Positions 1-7,419 of a stretch of 64,000 bases of DNA are shown piece after piece. Numbering within the stretch: the stretch's first letter is position 1; each line of letters opens with the position of its first letter. Below the pieces are notes generated by a model that saw only the letters and a program-made list of their open reading frames with translations, searched no databases and was not told the DNA's origin. Location of the stretch: the NCBI RefSeq assembly GCF_024436395.1, contig NZ_JAFMZO010000004.1, forward strand, positions 1 to 64,000, written 5' to 3'. Origin of the DNA: Paradesertivirga mongoliensis (GTDB lineage: Bacteria; Bacteroidota; Bacteroidia; Sphingobacteriales; Sphingobacteriaceae). Both the position numbers and the translations under genes were made by a program.

Positions 1-188
1 TGAGTTCGAAGAAACTTTTATATATTCGAAGAGAACATCTGACACTTTTTAAAACCTATTAACTGTCAGATCAAGTTGTGGCTATTACACATAAAGCCTC
101 TACGCTATTTATTCCACATTCTCTTGACCGGTTTTTCGACTTCGCTTCTGGTGGCTTAACAGATTATCACCTACCGATATATTCTCAT
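1..188. other. no gene recognised at left edge
   Basis: AT-rich DNA with no open frame of useful length and no RNA gene I can recognise. A short frame starting at the window edge stops at about position 52. It could be the last codons of a rightward gene outside the window, but nothing in it is recognisable. Confidence 0.4.
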
Positions 189-1265
189 TTAGGCATTCAG
201 TAGCTCCGATAATTTCCTTTCATCTGGCAAAACGCCTCTCAGGGCATCCGGGATATGTCTCGTAGTTTTAAATGTCGCAGCACCCATGGCAGTACCAAGT
301 GATCTAAATGCGTACTCCACAATGGTATTAGACTTCTCCTTACAAAGTATTATTCCTATGCTGGAGCTCTCATTAGGTAGCTTTACCTTATCATCTAAAA
401 CATTGAGATAAAAATTAAGCTGTCCTGCATATGACGGTTTAAATTCACCTTTCTTTAATTCAAAAGCAACAAGACATTGCAGATGTCGATTGTAAAACAG
501 TAAGTCTATAAAAAACTCTTGTCCATCCACTTCAAGCCGGTACTGATTACCCATGAAAGCAAAGCCTTTACCTAAGCCCAGAATAAATTTCCTGATGTTA
601 TTTACAATTTCCGTTTCAATAACTCTTTCGTCTTCTGTACCATCTAGGTTCATGAAATCCCATAAGTATTCGTCCTGAAACAACTGCAATGCTGTTTCTT
701 TGACGTCCTCCCGGACTGTGCTATTGAAATTATTAGGTAATTTTCCCTGATGTTTATATAGCTTCTCAGCTATTTTCAGCTCGAGGATAGATACAGGCCA
801 AGATTGAAGGGCGGTATTCCGAATATAGAAAAGGCGTTCCTCTGTGTTTTTACACTTATTTAATAGAATTAGATGATGTGTAAAGCTGATTGAATAGAAT
901 AGTTCAATATCATTTTCTAATTGTGCAGTCGCTGACTGCACAATTGAAACACTTGAAATTTGTGCAGTTGCCGACTGAACAAATTCTGTATTCTCATAAG
1001 CCTCGGCGAACTGCTTCATATTCATTAAGTTTCTACGAGAAAAACCCTTAAGACCCGTTAACTCATTTTGGAGATCCAATGCCAGTTGACCTATTACTTT
1101 AGCGCCCCATTTTTCTGAAGCGGCTTTTCGGGACAGCTTTATGCCAGTGCTGAGATATAGTTTTAATAGCTCACGGTTTGCGAGACGGGAAGCTTCATAA
1201 CGGCTATGTATGATATTCTGCTTTAATTCTCTAATTAGTTGCAGATAGGATTCGTTCGTTTTCAT
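189..1265 (-). CDS. DUF1016/YhcG-family PDDEXK nuclease
   Basis: A 358-residue putative nuclease of the YhcG (DUF1016) family. Residues ~10-170 match the helical DUF1016 N-terminal domain, and residues ~195-345 form a PDDEXK restriction-like fold. The visible active-site set is D254 in FIDLLFYNR and E269-x-K271 in FELKKGEF, followed by the family's YAGQLNFYL segment. Family members are usually near 350 residues, so it is full length. They occur in mobile islands and beside restriction-modification systems; the substrate is unproven. The gene lies 11 bp downstream of the integrase on the same strand, which suggests cotranscription. An oddity is the tandem motif VQSATAQ at residues 96-102 and 109-115, encoded by nearly palindromic DNA. 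The family call is firm; a defence role is inference. Confidence 0.88.
   Translation of the reverse strand: MKTNESYLQLIRELKQNIIHSRYEASRLANRELLKLYLSTGIKLSRKAASEKWGAKVIGQLALDLQNELTGLKGFSRRNLMNMKQFAEAYENTEFVQSATAQISSVSIVQSATAQLENDIELFYSISFTHHLILLNKCKNTEERLFYIRNTALQSWPVSILELKIAEKLYKHQGKLPNNFNSTVREDVKETALQLFQDEYLWDFMNLDGTEDERVIETEIVNNIRKFILGLGKGFAFMGNQYRLEVDGQEFFIDLLFYNRHLQCLVAFELKKGEFKPSYAGQLNFYLNVLDDKVKLPNESSSIGIILCKEKSNTIVEYAFRSLGTAMGAATFKTTRHIPDALRGVLPDERKLSELLNA
919..945. repeat. 12-bp perfect inverted repeat inside the DUF1016 gene
   Basis: Two 12-bp arms (919-930 and 934-945, first arm AATTGTGCAGTC) are exact inverted copies around the 3-bp centre GCT. A second, imperfect version lies at about 957-985. 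Together they encode the doubled VQSATAQ motif, so the hairpin and the protein repeat are one event. Confidence 0.85.
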
Positions 1266-1276
1266 AGAGGTGTAGA

Positions 1277-2497
1277 TTAACCTAATTTCAAGTGTAGTTT
1301 CGCCATATCCTCACTAATCTTTCTCTCGAGTACTCGGGCGTAGACCTGCGTTGTCGCAATCTTCGTGTGTCCAAGCATCTTGCTCACAGTTTCAATAGGA
1401 ACACCATTAGAAAGTGTCACTGTCGTTGCGAAAGTGTGCCTCGCGAGGTGAAAGGTTATATTCTTCTTAATCCCGCACAGGTCTGCGATTTCCTTTAAAT
1501 AACTATTCACCTTTTGATTCGATATCATGGGGAATATTGTACCTCTGGAACTTGCCCGAATATTATCTCTGTACTTTTCAAGTATCTGCAAGCCCTTTGG
1601 GAGGATGGGGGTGTTCACAGGAACATTGCTTTTTTGGCGGTGCGTTTTTATCCAATCCTTCCCGTCAAATGCTTGTATGACGTTTTCGGGCTTTAGGTTA
1701 ATGACATCTATATAGGCAAGGCCAGTATAGCAGCAAAACACAAACAGATCCCGCACCATTGCAATTCGTTCAACTTTCATTTCCTTGGTTTCAATGATCT
1801 TTAGCTCTTGAGCCGTGAGGAATTCTTTATCGACTTTGAGGAACTTCATTTTGTACTTTTCAAACGGGTCTCTGGAGAGCCATTCTAGCCTAACAGCAAG
1901 ATTGAGCATTTTGCGAAGCCTTTCGAGGTGTTTCATAACTCCGTTATTACTCATGCCGGCATGGTGGTCGAGTGGCTGATAGTTTCTTAGGTAGTGTTCG
2001 AAGTCCTGAATGAACTTGTAATTGAGTTCGGATAGATGTACGTCCTTAGCTTTTATCTTATCCTTTAGAAATAGCTCCAGGTACTTTTGAGTGGTGTAGT
2101 AGTTCTTAAGAGTTCCCCAAGCAAGCGTATTCTGTTGGGTCGTATTATGGTACTCTATCAGCTTTCTAAGAGTATGTTCATCTTCTCCAGTCCGTTGAAA
2201 GGCTTGCTTAATGGCCTCAGCTGTTATTATCTTTCTGTTCACCTGTAGCTGGCGATAACAATCACCTAGCTCATTTCGAACATCTTCAAGGTAGTTGTTC
2301 AAATCTTTCCCTTCGACTGTCGAGGTTTTGCCGCATCCTTTTCGCTTGTCCCATTGCTTTATGTTGACCCAATGCTTCAGGGCCATAAAGATTTTTTTAC
2401 CGTTTACCGTGATGCATACATAAACCGGTGCCTTACCATCCTTCATCTTATCCGGCCTGATGGTGAAGTAGATTCCATAGCTGTTTGTAGTTTTCAT
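1277..2497 (-). CDS. tyrosine recombinase (integrase), Bacteroidota type
   Basis: A site-specific integrase of 406 residues. It has an N-terminal Arm-binding-type domain (~5-100), a SAM-like core-binding domain (~105-210) and a catalytic domain (~220-400). Visible catalytic residues are K289, H350-L-A-R353, H377 in the LGH motif and the nucleophile Y386 in QVYARV. The first catalytic arginine, normally in TGLR, is replaced (TGLAYIDV, ~258-265), as in many Bacteroidota conjugative-element integrases. I chose the ATG at 2497 because AAGGAGG sits just upstream of it on the minus strand. The frame stays open to 2647, but those 50 extra residues do not belong to the family. It probably moved the adjacent DUF1016 gene and other DNA to the left. 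Confidence 0.93.
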   Translation of the reverse strand: MKTTNSYGIYFTIRPDKMKDGKAPVYVCITVNGKKIFMALKHWVNIKQWDKRKGCGKTSTVEGKDLNNYLEDVRNELGDCYRQLQVNRKIITAEAIKQAFQRTGEDEHTLRKLIEYHNTTQQNTLAWGTLKNYYTTQKYLELFLKDKIKAKDVHLSELNYKFIQDFEHYLRNYQPLDHHAGMSNNGVMKHLERLRKMLNLAVRLEWLSRDPFEKYKMKFLKVDKEFLTAQELKIIETKEMKVERIAMVRDLFVFCCYTGLAYIDVINLKPENVIQAFDGKDWIKTHRQKSNVPVNTPILPKGLQILEKYRDNIRASSRGTIFPMISNQKVNSYLKEIADLCGIKKNITFHLARHTFATTVTLSNGVPIETVSKMLGHTKIATTQVYARVLERKISEDMAKLHLKLG

Positions 2498-2500
2498 ATT

Positions 2501-2506
2501 CCTCCT
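2501..2506 (-). promoter_or_regulatory. strong ribosome binding site of the integrase
   Basis: AGGAGG on the minus strand, three bases before the ATG at 2497. Such a canonical site is unusual among the window's other genes. It fixes the integrase start and agrees with the gene being acquired. Confidence 0.8.
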
Positions 2507-2526
2507 TTTGATATACTTTGTGATTA

Positions 2527-2590
2527 TTTGGTATTCCAAATGATCATTTACGGTATCAAAACAGGGTAAAACAGGGCAAAAAATACCAAA
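2527..2590. repeat. inverted pair TTTGGTATT / AATACCAAA upstream of the integrase
   Basis: TTTGGTATT at 2527-2535 and its exact inverse at 2582-2590 flank 46 bp that also contains two direct AAACAGGG copies. The position just 5' of the integrase suits an operator or recombinase arm-type sites, but that is inference. Confidence 0.4.
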
Positions 2591-2728
2591 TTTTACTAAC
2601 GCAACATACTGTATTACAACTAGTTGCACCTCTTTTGAATACCTCAAATGTAAAAATCAAAAACAGGTAGTCGAATAGGTACCAGACACTTTAAGATTCT
2701 TTGGGACAGATTGGGATTGACTTAAAGC

Positions 2729-2763
2729 AAAAAAGCCTGTAAATCAGATGATTTACAGGCTTT
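2729..2763 (-). terminator. intrinsic terminator downstream of tRNA-Pro
   Basis: A perfect 15-bp stem (2732-2746 with 2749-2763) closes a 2-nt loop. On the minus strand it is followed by a run of six T residues. It lies 26 bp beyond the 3' end of tRNA-Pro and would end that transcript. Confidence 0.85.
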
Positions 2764-2788
2764 CGAGACACTTTGTGAGTGCCATTCG

Positions 2789-2862
2789 TCGGGGTGGCAG
2801 GATTCGAACCTACGACCTCCACATCCCAAATGTGGCGCGATACCGGGCTACGCTACACCCCG
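2789..2862 (-). tRNA. trnP: tRNA-Pro (anticodon UGG)
   Basis: A 74-nt cloverleaf on the minus strand. The acceptor stem is CGGGGTG pairing with CACCCCG, with discriminator A. The T arm contains GGTTCGAATCC and the anticodon loop reads TTTGGGA with anticodon TGG. No CCA is encoded. A tyrosine recombinase gene lies 0.3 kb beyond its 3' end, and tRNA 3' ends are common integration targets. Confidence 0.96.
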
Positions 2863-2963
2863 AACTTTTTACCGTTTGATTGTTTAAACAAGCTCCCGGT
2901 TTGGGACTGCAAAGATAGAATTTCTTGCAGCTTAATCAAATATATTTTCGAAATATATTTTTG

Positions 2964-3050
2964 CGGAGAGAGAGGGATTCGAACCCTCGGTACCGTTGCC
3001 AGTACGACAGTTTAGCAAACTGTTCCTTTCGGCCTCTCAGGCATCTCTCC
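2964..3050 (-). tRNA. trnS: tRNA-Ser (anticodon GCU)
   Basis: An 87-nt class II tRNA with a long variable arm, on the minus strand. The acceptor stem is GGAGAGA/TCTCTCC with discriminator G. The anticodon arm is ACAGTTTGCTAAACTGT, giving GCT. It lies 101 bp upstream of tRNA-Pro on the same strand. The gap contains an AT-only inverted repeat (2938-2947 with 2951-2960). Confidence 0.96.
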
Positions 3051-3142
3051 TTTACTAAAATTTAAAGAACTAAACCCCTTTTCAGGGAGTGCAAATATAG
3101 TAATTCAAGTATGCGTTCAAAAAATAATTTTCAATGATTTCT

Positions 3143-4324
3143 TTACTGATTTATTGTTGCAGAGATAACCTTCAGCTTATCAGGATATACCGTTGTAAAA
3201 ATCAGGAATTCATCGCCACCATCGTTGATTTTATGTTTTTTCTTTAGCTCTTCGGGCGCGTGTGGGAAGTTTCTCGTTATCACATTGGCCTTTCTTATGG
3301 TGTTTTGTTTTATAAAGGTCTTATAATCATACACTGCCTTCACTTTAAATACCCTGCCAATAAAATCCGGAACTAGCACCTCCGACGTGTAGAGGTGTGT
3401 ATTTGTCTGTAATTTTAAAATCGGAAATCGAGCTGCAATGCTTTTAAAGCATCCGGCTTTGAGCAGCGCCACATTAGGTTCATACAGGTAACCAAGTGGC
3501 TCAGAGAACGGTCCGGAGTCCGCATTCTTTTCTTCGCTAAGCTTAAAGTTAAATAATCGCTGATCTGCGTCGCTAAGTGCAACACAGCTTATCTCAGGCT
3601 CAGCGGTAAAATCCCGGTCTATTATCCATAAAAGCTCTTTGCAGTCATTTTTGACACTTACTACATGCACTTCGCTCACATTGCTTAGTTCTTTTAACCC
3701 AGACTGGATGTCGAAGAGGGGTGAGGTTTTAATAATAATGCGTGTGGCTTTGGATAGAAATAACTGCAGATGCGACACCACATCTGGCTCTGTATCTTTC
3801 AAAAGAAATACCTTTTTGTTTTCGATACGCCTTGAAGGGTCAATGTAAATGGTATCAAAAATCTCTTCGGTGGATTGAAGGTAGAGCAGGCTATCATGAT
3901 TTACAAAGCGGATATTTGTTGCACCCAGTACGCTCAGATTATGCTGCGCAATCTGCGAAAGTTCGGTATTCTTTTCACAATGGATCACTTCCTTTGCTTT
4001 TTTTGAAAAGTAAAAGCAGTCTACTCCGAAGCCGCCGGTTAAATCTATAACCTTATCGCCCTTAAGCAGATTACTTTTATATCCGGCGGTTACTTCCGAT
4101 GAACTTTGCTCTATTGAAAGCTTTGCCGGGAAGACGATTTCGGGTGTAGAAAACCATAATGGAAGCTTTTTTTGCGAGCGCTGCTTGCCATCGAGCTGCT
4201 CGGCCAGTTCCCTCGCAGAAACTTCAACGAAGGGGCTTTTAGAAAGCGCAATCCGATTTACATCGTCCTTAAGGTATTTTTCAAGGAAGCGTTGTACCTC
4301 CGGTTTAATTATATTTGAATTCAT
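3143..4324 (-). CDS. SAM-dependent methyltransferase, THUMP-like domain
   Basis: A 393-residue class I methyltransferase, probably acting on RNA. Residues ~90-105 hold the SAM-binding motif DLTGGFGVD, and IYIDPSRR near residue 160 is the motif IV region. The N-terminal ~80 residues and the C-terminal ~70 residues match the THUMP-like extension seen in Bacteroidota homologues. The start codon overlaps the stop of the upstream aspartate kinase by one base (TAATG), so the two are translationally coupled. The substrate is unknown; nothing else in the cluster points to one. Family assignment is firm, function general. Confidence 0.85.
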   Translation of the reverse strand: MNSNIIKPEVQRFLEKYLKDDVNRIALSKSPFVEVSARELAEQLDGKQRSQKKLPLWFSTPEIVFPAKLSIEQSSSEVTAGYKSNLLKGDKVIDLTGGFGVDCFYFSKKAKEVIHCEKNTELSQIAQHNLSVLGATNIRFVNHDSLLYLQSTEEIFDTIYIDPSRRIENKKVFLLKDTEPDVVSHLQLFLSKATRIIIKTSPLFDIQSGLKELSNVSEVHVVSVKNDCKELLWIIDRDFTAEPEISCVALSDADQRLFNFKLSEEKNADSGPFSEPLGYLYEPNVALLKAGCFKSIAARFPILKLQTNTHLYTSEVLVPDFIGRVFKVKAVYDYKTFIKQNTIRKANVITRNFPHAPEELKKKHKINDGGDEFLIFTTVYPDKLKVISATINQ

Positions 4325-5595
4325 TATGCCTGTGCATCTCTCAGCACCATTTGTGCAGTATGCCTGCTGATTTGCTCTAGTATCACCGTTTTACTGGCGG
4401 TAAGTTGGCTAATCACTTCTTTATTGAAATGTCTGATGGTTAGCAGTTGTAAGCCGGTATTGTATTTTACCTTGAAACTCTTTTCCAGAACCGACATTAG
4501 CTTTGGAAGTCTTCTGTCATCTGCATCGACGCATGCCGAATAGCTAATTGCCGACAGTTGCATCATGTTTACCTTGATATGTTCAGCGGCGAAAATCCCG
4601 TAAAGGTCACATAAATGATCTTCGGTAATAAACGATAAATCCTGCGTCGAAATACTGATTAGTACCTGATTGTTTTTTAATATAATGGCCGGCTGGGTAA
4701 TTTGAACGTTGCTCTCTTTTATACAAGTTCCTGGTTCTAATGGTGATAGAAAAGGCTTCACCATCAAAGGGATCTTTGAGTTTTGTAGGGGCTTTATCGT
4801 TTTAGGATGAATCACAGTAGCTCCATAAAAAGTCATTTCCAGAGCATCCCGATAGGATAATTCCTCATACTTTACCGTATTCGGGAATAATTTCGGATCG
4901 GCATTCAATACTCCGGGCACGTCTTTCCAGATGGTTACCGCTTCAGCGTTCAGGCAGGAAGCAAAAATAGCAGCCGTATAGTCAGAACCTTCACGTCCGA
5001 GTGTTGTGGTAAAGTTCTCTGATGTTCCTCCAATGAATCCTTGCGTTACAGCGACCTGATCCGACAGTATTGCCGGTATATTTTGTTGTATGGATTTTTG
5101 TGTCCTGGCCCAGTCCACTTTTCCTTCCCGGTAGGTGTTATCGGTATGAATATAACTTCTGGCATCCAGCCATTTGGCGGCTATGCCCGAATAGTTGAGA
5201 TACGCGCTCACAATTCGGGTTGAGATCAGTTCGCCCATCGACACAATCTGATCATAGGTGTAATCAAAATCGTCGTGCGGCTCTTCTTCCAGAATCCATT
5301 CTATTTCAACGAAGGTATTAGCCACCTCATTATAAACAGGGTGGTTTCTGTCTTCGAAAAGTTCTTTAATAATACTTTCGTGATAGTTTTTAATGGAGTT
5401 GAGGATGTCTTGTACATCTGCCTGCTTACCGGTATATGCTTTGGTAAGCTCTTCAAGTGCATTTGTAGTTTTGCCCATGGCAGAAACCACCACTAACAGA
5501 TTTTTCTCAGGGTTAAGCTCAACTATCCGGGCAAGATTTTTTATTCCTTCAGCATCTTTAACAGATGCACCACCAAACTTAAATACGTTTACCAT
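4324..5595 (-). CDS. aspartate kinase
   Basis: A monofunctional aspartate kinase of 423 residues. It phosphorylates aspartate as the first step towards lysine, threonine and methionine. The N-terminal motif KFGGASV (residues 6-12) binds ATP and aspartate. The amino-acid kinase fold runs to ~290, with GREGSDYTAA near residue 200, and two ACT-type regulatory domains fill ~300-420, so feedback control by a pathway amino acid is expected. There is no homoserine dehydrogenase fusion. It is cotranscribed with the downstream methyltransferase (one-base overlap), and the GNAT and YggS genes lie upstream on the same strand. No leader peptide or riboswitch is visible. Confidence 0.95.
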   Translation of the reverse strand: MVNVFKFGGASVKDAEGIKNLARIVELNPEKNLLVVVSAMGKTTNALEELTKAYTGKQADVQDILNSIKNYHESIIKELFEDRNHPVYNEVANTFVEIEWILEEEPHDDFDYTYDQIVSMGELISTRIVSAYLNYSGIAAKWLDARSYIHTDNTYREGKVDWARTQKSIQQNIPAILSDQVAVTQGFIGGTSENFTTTLGREGSDYTAAIFASCLNAEAVTIWKDVPGVLNADPKLFPNTVKYEELSYRDALEMTFYGATVIHPKTIKPLQNSKIPLMVKPFLSPLEPGTCIKESNVQITQPAIILKNNQVLISISTQDLSFITEDHLCDLYGIFAAEHIKVNMMQLSAISYSACVDADDRRLPKLMSVLEKSFKVKYNTGLQLLTIRHFNKEVISQLTASKTVILEQISRHTAQMVLRDAQA

Positions 5596-5626
5596 TTTTC
5601 GAATTTATAAGGCTTTGTTAGCAACC

Positions 5627-6094
5627 TCAAAAGCGCTCCAATTGTTCTTTAGACAGCGAAGCATTTAACCATCCCGCTTCGGTTGCGGATTGATATTTAT
5701 TGTAAAATTTTAAAGCCGGTTCGTTCCAGTCGAGTACCTGCCAGCTCATTCCGTTAAAGCTTTTTTCTTTTGCTTCGCTGATGACGGTTTCGAACAGCAT
5801 TTTACCAATCCCATTTCCTCTCATGTGTTCGGTAACGTAAAAGTCCTCCAGATACAGTCTTGGTCCTTTCCAGGTTGAAAAGCGGATATAATATAATGCG
5901 AACCCTTCAATCTTTCCATCAACTTCGGCAACAAAGCCCTTCCAGACGGGACAGTCGCCAAATCCTGCAGCTTCAAATTCCTGCCGACTTACAGTTACTT
6001 CATTTGGAGCCTTTTCATATTCAGCCAGCTCCTGAACAAGCTCTAATATTCGGCCGCAATCTTCTTGAACAGCCTCACGGATACGGATGTTCAT
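5627..6094 (-). CDS. GNAT-family N-acetyltransferase (diamine acetyltransferase-like)
   Basis: A 155-residue acetyltransferase that would move acetyl from acetyl-CoA to an amine. The motif A region YVTEHMRGNGIGKMLFE (residues ~85-101) carries the R/Q-x-x-G-x-G/A pyrophosphate loop. The downstream VLDWNEPALKFYNKY is typical of the spermidine/thialysine acetyltransferase branch. I use the ATG at 6094, which begins MNIRIREAV and lies one base after the YggS stop. A longer frame to 6148 overlaps YggS and adds an atypical tail. Polyamine or thialysine is only a possible substrate. Confidence 0.88.
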   Translation of the reverse strand: MNIRIREAVQEDCGRILELVQELAEYEKAPNEVTVSRQEFEAAGFGDCPVWKGFVAEVDGKIEGFALYYIRFSTWKGPRLYLEDFYVTEHMRGNGIGKMLFETVISEAKEKSFNGMSWQVLDWNEPALKFYNKYQSATEAGWLNASLSKEQLERF

Positions 6095-6095
6095 C

Positions 6096-6785
6096 TTAAT
6101 TATTCTTCCAATGTGGAGTAATCCGGCTTCCAAAAATGGTGCTGCCAACGCGGATCATGGTGCTGCCTTGTTCAATCGCTATTTTATAGTCGGCCGACAT
6201 CCCCATCGAAATCTCTTTAAAATAATCGTCTTTTCTGAAAAAGCTTTGTTTCAGTCCATCGAACAGTACCTTTAACTCGTAAAACTCATCCCTTAATTGC
6301 TTCTCAACCCCGGTGTTTGTAGCAATGCCCATCACTCCGGTGATCCGGATGTTTTTCATCTCAGCATATTCTTCCGAGCGGAGCAATTCTATAGCTTCAT
6401 CGTAGCCCAGCCCATACTTTGTGTCCTCATCAGCAATATAGATTTGTAAAAGGCAATCAATAATGCGGTTCTGCTTAGCCGCCTGCTTGTTTATCTCGAT
6501 TAGCAGTTTAAGGCTGTCTACCGAGTGAATCAAGGAAATAAACGGTGCAATGTATTTTACTTTATTCGTTTGAAGATGGCCAATTAAGTGCCATTCAATA
6601 TCTTTAGGGAGCTTTTCATATTTGTCAACCAATTCCTGGACCTGGTTTTCACCAAAGACCTTTTGTCCGGCGTTATAAGCCTCCATTATCTCTTCATTAG
6701 ATTTTGTTTTTGAAACGGCGATGAGTTTCACGTTATAAGAACCTAATTCTTTGTTTAATTCACTCAGGTTGGCTGCAATGCTCAT
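6096..6785 (-). CDS. yggS: YggS-family PLP-binding protein (PLP homeostasis)
   Basis: A 229-residue single-domain TIM-barrel protein of the YggS/PLPBP family. It carries pyridoxal 5'-phosphate and buffers PLP without known catalysis. K26 in IAVSKTKS is the Schiff-base lysine. FGENQVQEL (~44-52), EWHLIGHLQTNK (~65-76) and the phosphate-binding SMGMSADYKIAIEQGST near 190-206 are all present. It is the first gene of the leftward cluster. Its start is 40 bp from the divergent DUF4296 gene, and that gap contains a palindrome. Confidence 0.95.
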   Translation of the reverse strand: MSIAANLSELNKELGSYNVKLIAVSKTKSNEEIMEAYNAGQKVFGENQVQELVDKYEKLPKDIEWHLIGHLQTNKVKYIAPFISLIHSVDSLKLLIEINKQAAKQNRIIDCLLQIYIADEDTKYGLGYDEAIELLRSEEYAEMKNIRITGVMGIATNTGVEKQLRDEFYELKVLFDGLKQSFFRKDDYFKEISMGMSADYKIAIEQGSTMIRVGSTIFGSRITPHWKNN

Positions 6786-6796
6786 TTATATGTATT

Positions 6797-6818
6797 TTTA
6801 GCGAAAATTTCCGCTAAA
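6797..6818. promoter_or_regulatory. palindrome in the divergent yggS / DUF4296 promoter gap
   Basis: TTTAGCG (6797-6803) and its exact inverse CGCTAAA (6812-6818) are separated by 8 bp in the middle of a 40-bp divergent gap. Such placement suits an operator, but no matching regulator is known from this window. Confidence 0.4.
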
Positions 6819-6825
6819 TTAACAA

Positions 6826-7419
6826 ATGGGGCGCTTACTGCTATTGTTTTTTATTTTCGTGTTGTTGGGCTCATGCGGCGATAGCCTCCCGAAAAATGTG
6901 CTTCCAAAAGAGACTATGACGCCTCTGCTTACCGACCTGCACATAGCCGATGGGTATGCTTCGTCTATGTATGGCCCCGAGAACGAGATTAAAGTGGCAT
7001 CTGCATATAAATCTTTATATAAGAAGTATTCTACAGATTCGATCGGTGTGCGGAAAAGTCTGGAGTACTATACCAAACATCCTGATGAATTGCAGTTGAT
7101 TTATGTTGACGTTGAAAAACGGATCTTACAGCTTCAAAAAGAAGAACAAAGACGTCTTGCCCTTCAGCAAAAAGAGGAGCTGAGAAAGTTGAAGCTTGAG
7201 GAAGCTAAAAAGCAACGTAAAATTAAGTTTGCCGAATTTCGTTCGAGATTTAGCAAAGGCAAGTACGCTTTTGGAAAGTCGTATAAAACTCCGGCAGATG
7301 CTTATTTGAAGCGCTGGAAGAGGCCTGTAAAGGCGCCAAAGCCGGTAATTAAAAAAGATTCTCTGAAAACCGACTCGCTTAAGCGGAAATTGTTGTTGAA
7401 GAAGGAAAGTAGAAGATGA
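6826..7419 (+). CDS. DUF4296 lipoprotein
   Basis: A 197-residue lipoprotein. The signal ends in a lipobox (LLGSC, cysteine ~17). Residues ~25-105 match DUF4296, found only in Bacteroidota and of unknown function. A strongly charged helical stretch follows (~100-145, rich in K, E, Q and R, coiled-coil-like), and then a basic tail. The last four bases (ATGA) overlap the mutS2 start, so the two genes are translationally coupled. It acts at the cell envelope; no activity can be read from the sequence. Confidence 0.85.
   Translation: MGRLLLLFFIFVLLGSCGDSLPKNVLPKETMTPLLTDLHIADGYASSMYGPENEIKVASAYKSLYKKYSTDSIGVRKSLEYYTKHPDELQLIYVDVEKRILQLQKEEQRRLALQQKEELRKLKLEEAKKQRKIKFAEFRSRFSKGKYAFGKSYKTPADAYLKRWKRPVKAPKPVIKKDSLKTDSLKRKLLLKKESRR

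Noticed and set aside
1..2862. Complete prophage or conjugative element
   Set aside because: Only an integrase and one cargo gene are visible. No structural, transfer or excisionase gene lies in the window.
2938..2960. Terminator between tRNA-Ser and tRNA-Pro
   Set aside because: The AAATATATTT arms are AT-only and self-palindromic, too weak to support a terminator call.
2779..3015. Rightward 78-codon frame
   Set aside because: It runs through the antisense of tRNA-Pro and tRNA-Ser.
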